Part shown: positions 38,594-47,308 of the stretch, in pieces
How positions within the stretch are numbered: position 1 is the first letter of the stretch
Layout of the letters: every line of letters begins with the position of its first letter
Assembly (NCBI RefSeq): GCF_014489535.1
Contig: NZ_CP060783.1
Location: forward strand, 3,204,501-3,268,500
From: Diaphorobacter aerolatus
GTDB lineage: Bacteria; Pseudomonadota; Gammaproteobacteria; Burkholderiales; Burkholderiaceae_C
Direction: 5' to 3'
Length of the DNA: 64,000 nucleotides
The notes under the pieces: model-generated
Told to the model about the DNA's origin: nothing
Database searches by the model: none
The model's input: only the letters and a program-made list of their open reading frames with translations
Translations under genes and position numbers: made by a program

Positions 38594-39433
38594 ATGCAGA
38601 TCGCCTCGAACACTTCGATGTCCACCCCATCCTCCGCCGTTCCCGCTGGCCCGGGCCCCTTGAGCGCCATGTTGCTGGCCGCGGGCAGAGGCGAGCGCAT
38701 GCGCCCGCTGACCGACACCACACCCAAGCCCCTGCTCAACGTGCATGGCCGCGCCTTGCTCGACTGGCACATTGCTGCACTGCAGCGCGATGGGGTGAAT
38801 GCGCTGATCGTGAACACCGCCTGGTTGGGCGATCAGATTCCGCAGCACCTCGATGCCTACTGGCCCGCGCTGGCCGATGCGGGGCGGCTGCGCTACTCGC
38901 ACGAAGGCCGCGATTTTGGCCACGCGCTTGAAACCGCAGGCGGCATAGCGCGCGCATTGCCGATGCTTGGCGAGGCCTTCTGGCTCGCGGCAGGCGACGT
39001 GTTCGCGCCGGATTTCGTGTTCGATGCGGGCAGGGCGCGGGCGTTTGCGGCCTCGGACGATCTCGCGCATCTCTGGCTCGTGCCCAATCCCCAGCACAAC
39101 CCCGGCGGCGATTTCGCATTCGAGGAATCGGCGCCTGCCAGTGGCACGGGCCGCCCACTCAATGTCGGCAAGGATCAGCCCAGCGCCTTCCCGCGCTATA
39201 CCTACAGCACGATAGCGCTGCTCAAGGCCGGGCTGTTTCGCGCGCCCTGGTGCGACATCGCGCCGGGCAATCCCGACGGCGTCGCCGAGCCGCTGGTCGC
39301 GCTGCTGCGCCGCGCCATGGACGCGGGCCGCGTGGGTGCAAGCCTCTATGAAGGCCGCTGGACCGACGTGGGTACGCCCCAGCGGCTCGCGCAACTGAAT
39401 GCGGAGTGGATGGTGCCGCTGTCGCGTTGCTGA
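38594..39433 (+). CDS. Sugar-1-phosphate nucleotidyltransferase, MurU-like
   Basis: A 279-aa protein. The nucleotide-binding signature is SAMLLAAGRGERMRPLTDTTPKPLLNV. The metal region is AAGDVFAPDF, and the end EGRWTDVGTPQRLAQLN fits small nucleotidyltransferases of the MurU type (N-acetylmuramate-1-phosphate uridylyltransferase), used in cell-wall sugar recycling. The usual partner kinase AmgK is not adjacent, so the exact sugar is uncertain. An alternative start is the ATG at 38618. Confidence 0.8.
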   Translation: MQIASNTSMSTPSSAVPAGPGPLSAMLLAAGRGERMRPLTDTTPKPLLNVHGRALLDWHIAALQRDGVNALIVNTAWLGDQIPQHLDAYWPALADAGRLRYSHEGRDFGHALETAGGIARALPMLGEAFWLAAGDVFAPDFVFDAGRARAFAASDDLAHLWLVPNPQHNPGGDFAFEESAPASGTGRPLNVGKDQPSAFPRYTYSTIALLKAGLFRAPWCDIAPGNPDGVAEPLVALLRRAMDAGRVGASLYEGRWTDVGTPQRLAQLNAEWMVPLSRC

Positions 39434-39473
39434 CGGGGCGGCGATCAGGCTCGTGGAAAAAATCGGAATCTTG

Positions 39474-40226
39474 ATGGGAATGCAATGGGGCAGCTTTGCG
39501 ATGTTGCTGGTCGTCGTCGCCTTGGCCTGCGCGTGCCAGAACCTCACGGGCTTCGCGTTTGCGCTGATCTTCGTTGGCCTGGCGGGCGCGCTGCACCTGC
39601 TTCCCATTGCGGATGCGGCCAACGTCGCGGGCCTGCTGTCGCTCGTCAACGGCGTGGTGTATCTGCGCAGTCACCCGTTCACGCCGCGCTGGGACCTGCT
39701 CAAGCCCATGCTGATCAGCAGCCAGATCGGCGTGCTTGTGGGGCTTGGCTTGCTGCAATTGCTGAGTGGTGATCTGGTCAACGTGCTGCGCATGCTGCTC
39801 GGCGTGACCATCATCGCCTGCGCCTTTTTGCTGCTGTCGCAGAAAGGGCGGCGTGAAAAACTCTCCGGTGTACGCGCGATGTATACGGCTGGCGGCTTGT
39901 CGGGCTTGCTGGGCGGGTTGTTCTCGACTTCGGGGCCGCCCATCGTCTACCACCTGTACCGCGAACCGCTGCCCGCCGCGCTGATCCGCCAATGCCTGTT
40001 GGTGCTGTTTCTCGCCAATACGGTGCTGCGGCTGGGCATTGTGATCGCCATGGGCGAGTTGACCAGATCGTCGATGATCGTCGCCGCGTTCGCTGTGCCG
40101 GTGGTCGCTGGCGTCACCTGGCTGCTGGCCAGATATCCGCCGCCGTTGCCCGTGCGCGTGCTGCAATGGCTGGTGTGCACGCTGCTGCTGCTTGCGGGGG
40201 TGAGCATGCTGGTGTCGGCGCTCTGA
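39474..40226 (+). CDS. TSUP (TauE/SafE) family membrane permease
   Basis: About 250 aa from the ATG at 39474 (MGMQWGSFAMLL); 39480 is also possible. The frame is open upstream into the preceding gene. It has several hydrophobic helices with two internal halves. The conserved NLTGFAFALIFVGLAG near the start and GLSGLLGGLFSTSGPPIVYHLY after the middle are the TSUP half-repeat signatures. It is probably an inner-membrane exporter of sulfite, sulfonate or another small anion. It is followed after 57 bp by pepP in the same direction. Confidence 0.85.
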   Translation: MGMQWGSFAMLLVVVALACACQNLTGFAFALIFVGLAGALHLLPIADAANVAGLLSLVNGVVYLRSHPFTPRWDLLKPMLISSQIGVLVGLGLLQLLSGDLVNVLRMLLGVTIIACAFLLLSQKGRREKLSGVRAMYTAGGLSGLLGGLFSTSGPPIVYHLYREPLPAALIRQCLLVLFLANTVLRLGIVIAMGELTRSSMIVAAFAVPVVAGVTWLLARYPPPLPVRVLQWLVCTLLLLAGVSMLVSAL

Positions 40227-40283
40227 GGTCTTGAATTCGGGCCTGCGTCGGCGCAAACATGAGCGCCGCAGTACGATGCGCGC

Positions 40284-41672
40284 ATGAACTCTGCCTCCGT
40301 TTACGCCCAACGACGTGCCCGCCTCGCATCGCAGCTTGGCAAGGGCGGCATCGCCGTCATTCCCACCGCGCCCGAACGCCAGCGCAATCGTGACAACGGC
40401 TTTCTGTATCGCCATGACAGCTATTTCTACTATCTGACCGGTTTCACCGAACCGAATGCCTGCCTGGTGCTGGACGCAAGTGGTGCAAGCACGCTGTTCT
40501 GTCAGCCCAAGGATCTGGAGCGCGAAATATGGGACGGCTACCGGCTCGGTCCCGAGGCGGCGGTGGCGACGCTCGGCGTGAACGCGGCGCATTCGATCAC
40601 CGATCTTGGGGCGCGCATTCCGCGCCTGCTCGAAAACACCGACTGCGTCTGGTATCCGTTCGCCACGCATGAGGGCCTGGCCGCGCAGGTCGAGGGCTGG
40701 TTGAACAAGGTGCGGGCGCGCGTGCGTTTTGGCGCGATGTGCCCGACCGGGCAGCGCGACCTGTGCGCGCTGCTCGACGACATGCGGCTCGTGAAGGACG
40801 CGCACGAAATCGACATCATGCGCCGTGCGGGCATCATCAGCGCGCGGGCCCACGTGCGTGCCATGCAGCGCTCCGCGCAGATGCTGCGGGCGGGCGAGGA
40901 CGTGCGCGAATACCATCTCGACGCCGAGCTGCTGCACGAATTTCGCCAGAGCGGGGCGCAATACGTCGCCTATGACTCCATCGTCGCCGCCGGCCCCAAT
41001 GCCTGCGTGCTGCATTACCGTGCCGACAAGGCGCCGGTGCAAGCCGGCGAACTGGTGCTGATCGACGCCGGTTGCGAACTCGACGGCTACGCGAGCGACA
41101 TCACGCGCACCTTCCCGGCCAACGGAAAATTCACCGGCCCGCAGCGCGCGCTCTACGATCTGGTGCTCGCGAGCCAGGATGCCGCGATTGCCGTGACCCG
41201 GGCGGGCAACCGTTTCAACGACCCGCACGATGCAACCGTCGCGGTGCTCGCGCAGGGCATGCTGGACCTGGGCCTGCTCGACAGAAACAAGCACGCGACC
41301 GCGCAGGACGTGATCGAATCGCGCGCGTATTTCCAGTTCTACATGCACCGCACCGGCCACTGGCTCGGCATGGACGTGCACGACTGCGGCAGCTACGTCG
41401 AGCCCACCGAGATCGGCACCGTGAGCGCGCGCAAGGATCCGTTGTCAGGCGAGGTGATCCAGAACCGCCCGAGCCGCATCTTGCATCCCGGCATGGTCAC
41501 GACCATCGAGCCCGGCATCTACGTGCGCCCCGCGCCGAATGTGCCCCAGGAGTTTCACCACATCGGCATTCGCATCGAAGACGACGCCGTGGTCACGGAA
41601 ACCGGCTGCGAGCTGCTCACGCGCGGCGTGCCGGTGAAGGCTGACGAGATCGAGGCGCTGATGCGCGCGTGA
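40284..41672 (+). CDS. pepP: Xaa-Pro aminopeptidase P
   Basis: An intact 462-aa protein. An N-terminal aminopeptidase-P domain (VIPTAPERQRNRDNGFLYRHDSYFYYLTGF) precedes the pita-bread metallopeptidase fold. The metal ligands are visible in LVLIDAGCELDGYASDITRTFP (two Asp), HRTGHWLGMDVHDCG (His), MVTTIEPGIYV (Glu) and HHIGIRIEDDAVVTETG (Glu). It removes N-terminal residues before proline. It is a cytosolic homotetramer in the family. Confidence 0.95.
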   Translation: MNSASVYAQRRARLASQLGKGGIAVIPTAPERQRNRDNGFLYRHDSYFYYLTGFTEPNACLVLDASGASTLFCQPKDLEREIWDGYRLGPEAAVATLGVNAAHSITDLGARIPRLLENTDCVWYPFATHEGLAAQVEGWLNKVRARVRFGAMCPTGQRDLCALLDDMRLVKDAHEIDIMRRAGIISARAHVRAMQRSAQMLRAGEDVREYHLDAELLHEFRQSGAQYVAYDSIVAAGPNACVLHYRADKAPVQAGELVLIDAGCELDGYASDITRTFPANGKFTGPQRALYDLVLASQDAAIAVTRAGNRFNDPHDATVAVLAQGMLDLGLLDRNKHATAQDVIESRAYFQFYMHRTGHWLGMDVHDCGSYVEPTEIGTVSARKDPLSGEVIQNRPSRILHPGMVTTIEPGIYVRPAPNVPQEFHHIGIRIEDDAVVTETGCELLTRGVPVKADEIEALMRA

Positions 41673-41692
41673 CGCGTGCTGCGCCCGGTAAA

Positions 41693-42595
41693 TCAGGCGG
41701 CGGCTCGCAGCCTTGGCTGAAAGAAATCGATGAAGGCGCGCAGCTTGCGCGGCATCTGGGCCCTGCTCGGGTAGTAGAGGAAGAAGCCCGGAAATGTGGC
41801 CCACCACGGCTTGAGCAGCGGCACCAGCGTGCCCCGCTCGAAGTCGTCCTGCACTTCGATCAGAAAGCCAAACCCGATGCCGGCGCCCGCGCGTACCGCG
41901 TTGATCAGCACGTGGTTGTCGTTGGCGATCAAATTGCCGTGCACGGCCCACTCGAATATCTGCCTGTCGCGCATGAACTCCCAGCGATAGAGCGCGCCCG
42001 TCGTTTGCCGCATCGCCATGCACTGGTGATCGCGCAAGTCTTCGGGCTTGCGCGGTGGCTTGCGTTCCTGCAGATATCGCGGTGCGGCAAAGCAGGCCAT
42101 CTGTAACTGGCCGCCGAGCGGCAACGCCACGACGTCACGTGCGAGGCTCTCGCCCAGTCGGATGCCCGCATCAAAGCCCCCCTCGACCAGATCGAGCATG
42201 CGGTTATCGCAAATCAACTCCAACACCACGTCCGGATAGTGGACCGCGAAGTCAGCCAGATGAGGCACCAGCAACTGGTGCGCCGCGATACTGGAGACAT
42301 TGAGCCGCAGCACGCCGGTCGGTGCGTCACGCTTTTCGTTCAGGGCCTCCACCGCCGTGCCGAGCTGAGCGAGCGCGGGGGCAACTTCGGCGAGGAAATG
42401 TTGCCCCAGTTCGGTCACGCCCACACGGCGCGTGGTGCGGTCGAGCAGGCGCACACCGATGCGACGCTCCAGCGTCCGCACCGTCTGGGACAACGCCGAC
42501 GGCGACACGCCGAGTTGCGCGGCCGCCTTGGTAAAGCTGCCATATCGGGCCACCTCGGCGAATGCGGAAATGGCGGGGAGAAGTTCGGGCGTCAT
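41693..42595 (-). CDS. LysR-family transcriptional regulator
   Basis: A 300-aa protein from the ATG at 42595 (MTPELLPAISAFAEVARYGS). The N-terminal helix-turn-helix FTKAAAQLGVSPSALSQTVRTLERRIGVRLLDRTTRRVGVT is followed by a LysR effector domain. It is divergent from an aldo/keto reductase gene with 129 bp between the starts and a perfect palindrome in the gap, a common arrangement in which the LysR protein controls the reductase. Confidence 0.92.
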   Translation of the reverse strand: MTPELLPAISAFAEVARYGSFTKAAAQLGVSPSALSQTVRTLERRIGVRLLDRTTRRVGVTELGQHFLAEVAPALAQLGTAVEALNEKRDAPTGVLRLNVSSIAAHQLLVPHLADFAVHYPDVVLELICDNRMLDLVEGGFDAGIRLGESLARDVVALPLGGQLQMACFAAPRYLQERKPPRKPEDLRDHQCMAMRQTTGALYRWEFMRDRQIFEWAVHGNLIANDNHVLINAVRAGAGIGFGFLIEVQDDFERGTLVPLLKPWWATFPGFFLYYPSRAQMPRKLRAFIDFFQPRLRAAA

Positions 42596-42605
42596 GGGTT
42601 TATTT

Positions 42606-42620
42606 TGAAGCACTGCTTCA
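42606..42620. promoter_or_regulatory. Palindromic LysR-box candidate between lysR and aldo/keto reductase
   Basis: TGAAGCACTGCTTCA is a perfect 7+1+7 palindrome, 11 bp upstream of the lysR start and about 105 bp upstream of the reductase. It fits the T-N11-A LysR box. Confidence 0.55.
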
Positions 42621-42724
42621 TAAAGCATGCGGCATAGAGGGATTTTTCTTTCGCAATGAAGCGTTTACCTTTGGCTCCGGGATCCACCTGTTTTCGATTC
42701 TTTCATTCCCACAAAGGAGTTTTC

Positions 42725-43790
42725 ATGTCTTTGAGCGAATATCGCACCCTGGGCCGCAGCGGGCTGCGCGTCAGTCCGCTTGCGCTTGGCACCATGACCT
42801 TCGGCACGGATTGGGGCTGGGGCGCCGACGAAGCCGAAGCGCGGCGCATTTTCGATCTTTATGTCGAGCGCGGCGGCAATTTCATCGACACCGCCAATTT
42901 CTACACGGGGGAAGCAGCGAGACCCTGCTGGGCCGTTTTGCGGCAGGCCGGCGCGACCAGTTGGTGCTGGCCACCAAGTATTCGCTGAACATGCATCCCG
43001 GGGATCCCAATGGCGGCGGTAACCACCGCAAGAGTCTTGTACGCGGTGTGGAAGCCAGCCTGAAACGGCTCGGCACCGACTACATCGATCTGCTGTATCT
43101 GCATATCTGGGACGAAACCACGCCAGTTGACGAGGTGATGCGCGGCTTCGACGATCTGGTGCGAGCGGGCAAGATCCTCTACGCCGGTATCTCGGACACA
43201 CCCGCGTGGCAGGTCGCGCGCATGCAGACGCTCGCCGATTTGCGCGGCTGGGCGCCGCTGGTCGCGCTACAGGTCGAGTACAACCTCGTGCAACGCACCG
43301 TGGAGCGCGATCTCGTGCCCATGGCCGATGCGCTTGGCCTGGGTGTCACGGCCTGGTCACCGCTGGGCATGGGCGTGCTCGCGGGCAAATACGACCGCGC
43401 GTCCCTGAGCGCGGGTGATCGCGATGCCGTTGGTGTGACCGGCACGCGTCAGCAAGTTGCGTTGACGCACGACATGCTCAGTGATCGCAATCTACAGATC
43501 GCCGACCGCGTGCGCGAGATCGCGCAGGGCATCGGGTGCTCCAGTGCGCAGGTTGCGCTCGCCTGGCTGCTGCAGCGTCCCGGATGCGGTGCGATTCCGA
43601 TCGTCGGCGCCCGCACGTTCGCTCAATTCGAAGACAACCTGGGCGCTCTCGCTCTGCGGCTCGACAACGCCCAACTGCAACAGCTCGATGCCGCGAGCGC
43701 CGTGCCTTTGGGATTCCCGCACGACTTCATGCGGCTGGGGTACCGCGCAACAACATCTTTGGCGGAACCTCGGTCAGGGTGTTGCGTTGA
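42725..43790 (+). CDS. Aldo/keto reductase (two apparent frameshifts)
   Basis: The ATG at 42725 follows [27 protein letters not shown], the catalytic Asp/Tyr region [11 protein letters not shown], the catalytic Lys LATKYS and the His DLLYLHIWD are visible, as is [15 protein letters not shown]5 at 42907-42911 and G4 at 43737-43740 each need one base. The restored end is [18 protein letters not shown] and the length 355 aa. It reduces an aldehyde or ketone with NADPH. The divergent LysR regulator probably controls it. The substrate is unknown. Confidence 0.85.
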
Positions 43791-43800
43791 CGGTCACGCC

Positions 43801-44889
43801 TCAGGGAATCCTTGTCTCGATCACCGAATCGGGTTCGACCTCCGGCGCATAGGCACGGCTGGCAACGGGCCTGCTGACCGTGGCGAGAAAACTGAAGCGT
43901 TCGCCGTGCGGCAGCAGTGCCTGGATGGCGTCGAAGAGCTTGGCAGGCGCGATGCCCTTGCCCATCAGCGGCTGAACCTCGGGGTGGTCCGCGGTCCATT
44001 CGCTGCGCGCGAGGGCGCGCGTGGCGACGTCTTCGTCGGTCAGTCGGTCATGGATGAAGACGATGTCGTATTGCACCTGGTCCCATTCGCTTGCCGAGAC
44101 CGCATGGCTTTTGAGCAGGTGATCCTTGAGCGCGCCATCGAGGGCGTCAAGCAACGAAGTGCGATGCCGCTCATGGCCCATGCGCCATTGCGCTTCATTG
44201 AGGACAGGTGCTGGCTTGGCGAGACGCGCCGCGTCCTCGATCACGCGGGCGCGGTACTCGGCGAGGCTCGGCAGCGGATGCGCGAGCTGGAAGTCGGTGC
44301 ATTCGGCGTAGAAGCGGGTGTTCAGCGCGCGCAGGTTTTTCGGGGTGACTTGGATGACGGGCGTTTGCACCGGTTGATCCCGCAGCCATTCCACGATCTC
44401 GCGCGCCGGGGTTCCGAGCCGGAACTGGCGGTAGGACATGTGCGGCGGATAGTTCTCGGGACGGTAGAACGGATTCGTGCCCACGCCCAGGACGCCGCCG
44501 TCTTCATGAAAACGGATCACGTCGAGGCAGGTGAACATCTCGCCGCATTCCATGACCAGCGCCAGCGAGCCGTCCTTGTGATGGGTGCCGCTCCAGATGC
44601 GCAGTTGCGGCATCTCGGGAACGGAGTAGCGCCCCGACGAACGATAGGACAACATCTTGAGTTCGTCCATGTAGCTGCGCACGAGCGGGTCGCGAAATGC
44701 GAGTTTTTCCAGCTCCATGGTGATGCGCGGCTGAATCGGTGCCGGCCCGGCGTTCACCCCCGCCGCCATGGTCATCAGCCCGCCGAGGCGGCGCCTGACG
44801 TAGTACCTGAGGCCGTATTTGAACAACAGGGCAAGCACCAGCAGGCACAGCAGTACGGTGACGAGGACGGTCATCATGGTCGATTGCAT
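43801..44889 (-). CDS. Membrane-anchored protein of unknown function
   Basis: A 362-aa protein from the ATG at 44889 (MQSTMMTVLVTVLLCLLVLALL). One N-terminal transmembrane helix is followed by a basic stretch (KYGLRYYVRRR) and a large soluble domain on the cytosolic side. The domain has KMLSYRSSGRYSVPEMPQLRIWSGTH and IRFHEDGGVLGVGTNPFYRPENYPP. I do not recognise the family and see no catalytic motif. It is intact and has normal core composition. It ends 11 bp from the convergent reductase. Confidence 0.7.
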   Translation of the reverse strand: MQSTMMTVLVTVLLCLLVLALLFKYGLRYYVRRRLGGLMTMAAGVNAGPAPIQPRITMELEKLAFRDPLVRSYMDELKMLSYRSSGRYSVPEMPQLRIWSGTHHKDGSLALVMECGEMFTCLDVIRFHEDGGVLGVGTNPFYRPENYPPHMSYRQFRLGTPAREIVEWLRDQPVQTPVIQVTPKNLRALNTRFYAECTDFQLAHPLPSLAEYRARVIEDAARLAKPAPVLNEAQWRMGHERHRTSLLDALDGALKDHLLKSHAVSASEWDQVQYDIVFIHDRLTDEDVATRALARSEWTADHPEVQPLMGKGIAPAKLFDAIQALLPHGERFSFLATVSRPVASRAYAPEVEPDSVIETRIP

Positions 44890-45121
44890 CTCGCTCCCTT
44901 GTGTGGGCCAGAGTAGATTGGCCATATTGGATTTTCGTCATGATAGTTGTTGTGATCCTGTCATGAGACTGGAGATCGCCCGGATCAATGAGGCATATCG
45001 ACAACGCAAAACTTGCGACACCCGCGCCGCATCGATAGACTTCGTCGCTCGCCCTGGTGCGCAATGCATCAAGCCAGCAAGTTCCGTATTCCTCTCATCC
45101 CAAACGTCAAGGAGCAGCACC

Positions 45122-45193
45122 ATGAACAAGACTGCAGAACAACTACAAGACCGCATCGTTTGCCGCATGAACGAGGTGGCCGCGCAGGCCTGA
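45122..45193 (+). CDS. Small ORF upstream of rtcB2 (23 codons)
   Basis: The ATG at 45122 has a strong ribosome site (AAGGAG, 7 nt spacing) and encodes MNKTAEQLQDRIVCRMNEVA, then AQA. A pyrimidine-rich stretch (GTTTTCTCTTTTTCTTTTCCC) follows. It could be a regulatory leader peptide, a small protein or the start of a broken gene. It is listed because of the ribosome site. Confidence 0.4.
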   Translation: MNKTAEQLQDRIVCRMNEVAAQA

Positions 45194-45419
45194 GTTTTCT
45201 CTTTTTCTTTTCCCGTCCCGTTTTCAGTACGCACGCTTCTTCCCTTTGCCTGGTCGAGACCAAGGCATCGGATCTCGCCGTGCGCTGATGGATGGAAGAG
45301 CCTTCCGGACTGCCCGCCGCCTGCTTTCATCGCAGCGTCGCATGCATTGTTTCGCGCCACGTTGGCACCTTCCCGGTGCGCGCCGCGCGATGGATCATTC
45401 CTTTCCGGATTCCAATCGT

Positions 45420-46589
45420 ATGGGCACTATCCCAATTCAAAATCAGCACGGCAATGCGCAGGTTCGCGTGTTTGCCGGTGAGCGTGTGTGGCTTGAAGAC
45501 GCCGCGCTCGAACAACTTCGCACCACGGCCCGGCTCGCGCACATTCGCGCGGCGGTGGGCCTGCCGGATTTGCATCCCGGTCGCGGTTATCCCGTGGGTG
45601 CGGCGTTTTTTTCGGTGGATCATTTCTATCCCGCGCTGGTGGGCGGCGACATCGGCTGCGGCATGGCGCTGTGGCGTACCGATCTGCGGGCGCACTCGGC
45701 ATCGCCGAGCAAGCTCGAAAAGCAGATCGGCAACATCGACGGTGCGCTGCCGGACGGTCTCATGAGCGATGCGCTCAGTCAGCTCGATGGCATCGCCACC
45801 GGGCATCTTCCGGCCACGCGCGAGATGCTGGCGCAGAGCCTTGGCACGATCGGTGGCGGCAATCATTTTGCCGAGCTGCAGGTGGTGGACGAGGTCTATG
45901 CGCCGCAAGACCCGCGCGTCGACAAAAAGCGCGTGCATCTGCTGGTGCACAGCGGCTCGCGCGGGCTTGGCGGTGCGATTTTGCGCAAGCATGTCGAGGG
46001 ACACGGCCACGCGGGCTGATGGCTGGCGCGGACGCGGCGCGCGAATATCTGGCCGAGCATGACGCGGCGCTGGACTTCGCGTGCCTGAACCGTGTCTGGA
46101 TTGCGCGGCGCATTCTGCAGGCGATTCGCGCCGAGGCGCAGATGCTGCTCGACGTGAGCCACAACCATGTGTTGCCGGCTCAGGTCGATGGCGAGCGCGG
46201 CTTTCTGCATCGCAAGGGGCGACACCGGCCGATCAGGGCATGGTGATGATTCCGGGTTCGCGCGGCGACTACAGCTATCTGGTGGAGCCAGTGGCGGATC
46301 GGCACGAAGCGCTTGATTCGCTCGCGCATGGCGCGGGACGCAAGTGGGCACGCGGCGATTGTGTGGGCGGCTGGCGCACAAATTCAAATCGGAGGAGTTG
46401 CGCCGCACCCGTTTTGGCAGCACCGTGGTCTGCAATGACAAGGAGCTGCTGTACGAGGAGGCACCGCAGGCATACAAGGACGTGGACTCCGTGGTTGCAA
46501 CGCTCGTCGATGCCGGACTGGTGCGCTTGATCGCGCGCTTCAGGCCGCTGCTGACGTACAAGAAGGGAGTGCTTTCCGCATGCTGCTGA
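45420..46589 (+). CDS. RtcB2-type RNA ligase (three apparent frameshifts)
   Basis: RtcB metal and GMP sites are seen in LHPGRGYPVGAAFFSVDHF, VGGDIGCGMALW, GTIGGGNHFAELQVVDE, VHSGSRGLGG and LAHGAGRKWARGDC, the last holding the guanylylated His. Breaks at 46013-46015, 46216-46219 and 46365-46367 each need one G. The repaired protein of about 390 aa is shorter than canonical RtcB, and its HGAGRKW motif and prfH neighbour mark the RtcB2 group. It joins 3'-phosphate or cyclic phosphate RNA ends to 5'-OH ends. The start at 45420 is the most likely; 45390 is possible. The stop overlaps the prfH start, so the two are translationally coupled. Confidence 0.85.
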
Positions 46590-47194
46590 ACAACACGACC
46601 CTGGTACAGATCACGGCCGCGCAGGGGCCGTCCGAATGCGAACGCGCGGTGGCCGTCACGCTGCGCGCCATGCTGCGCGATGCGTTGCGTGCCGAGGTGC
46701 AGTTGCACCCGGTCGAAGAGAACGCCACGGTGGCCGGATTCAAGTCCGTGCTGCTGCAGGTGCAGGGCGCGCATGCGCACGACTGGCTATTGCAATGGGA
46801 GGGCACGGTGCAGTGCGTGTTCGCGAGCCCATTTCGGCCCGGACATCGGCGCAAGAACTGGTTTGTCGGAATCCGCCGGTGCGATGTCGCCGAGGACGAT
46901 CCGGCGCTCGATGATCGCGATCTGCGATTTCAGGCCTGCCGGGCTTCGGGCAAGGGCGGCCAGCACGTGAACACCACCGACTCAGCGGTGCACGCAACGC
47001 ATCTGCCGAGCGGCATTTCCGTCAAGGTGATGACCGAGCGCAGCCAGCATGCGAACAAGCGGCTGGCGCGCGCGCTGATCGCGATGAAGCTCGCCGAGCT
47101 GGCCCAGCAAAACGCCGATCTGGCGCGGCGTGACCGCAACCAGCAGCATGGCTCGCTGGAACGCGGCAATCCGGTGCGGGTGTTACGGGAATGA
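46580..47194 (+). CDS. prfH: PrfH, release-factor-like peptidyl-tRNA hydrolase
   Basis: An intact 204-aa protein. The catalytic GGQ loop is in RASGKGGQHVNTTDSAVHATHLPSG. The codon-recognition domain of RF1/RF2 is absent and the N-terminal third is the PrfH-specific region (HDWLLQWEGTVQCVF, RKNWFVGIRR). Known rtcB2-prfH pairs release stalled ribosomes whose 16S rRNA has been cut at the decoding centre, so that RtcB2 can repair the cut. The gene starts inside the last codons of rtcB2. Confidence 0.92.
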   Translation: MLLNNTTLVQITAAQGPSECERAVAVTLRAMLRDALRAEVQLHPVEENATVAGFKSVLLQVQGAHAHDWLLQWEGTVQCVFASPFRPGHRRKNWFVGIRRCDVAEDDPALDDRDLRFQACRASGKGGQHVNTTDSAVHATHLPSGISVKVMTERSQHANKRLARALIAMKLAELAQQNADLARRDRNQQHGSLERGNPVRVLRE

Positions 47195-47217
47195 GGTGAG
47201 CGATAGGGTAATGTCGG

Positions 47218-47274
47218 TTTTTGTACGAAACGGGGCGCATGTGTACCGACCATGTAACCCGTTTTGTGCAAAAA
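47218..47274. promoter_or_regulatory. Long imperfect inverted repeat upstream of pyk
   Basis: TTTTTGTACGAAACGGG (47218-47234) and CCCGTTTTGTGCAAAAA (47258-47274) are 17-bp arms matching at 15 positions, separated by 23 bp. They lie between prfH and pyk, 35-90 bp before the pyk start. Without a T-tract on the + strand it looks more like an operator or mRNA leader hairpin than a terminator. Confidence 0.45.
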
Positions 47275-47308
47275 TTGAAACTCGATTACACATACCGACG
47301 AGAGACTC

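Noticed and set aside
42562-44916. A 784-codon open frame running through the aldo/keto reductase and beyond
   Set aside because: Only the middle third is real reductase. The rest reads antisense to the unknown membrane protein and arises from the frame changes.
45360-45420. A possible sigma-54 promoter (TGGCAC) before rtcB2, as found for rtcBA operons
   Set aside because: The -12 GC is two bases too far from the -24 GG, and no RtcR-like regulator is nearby.
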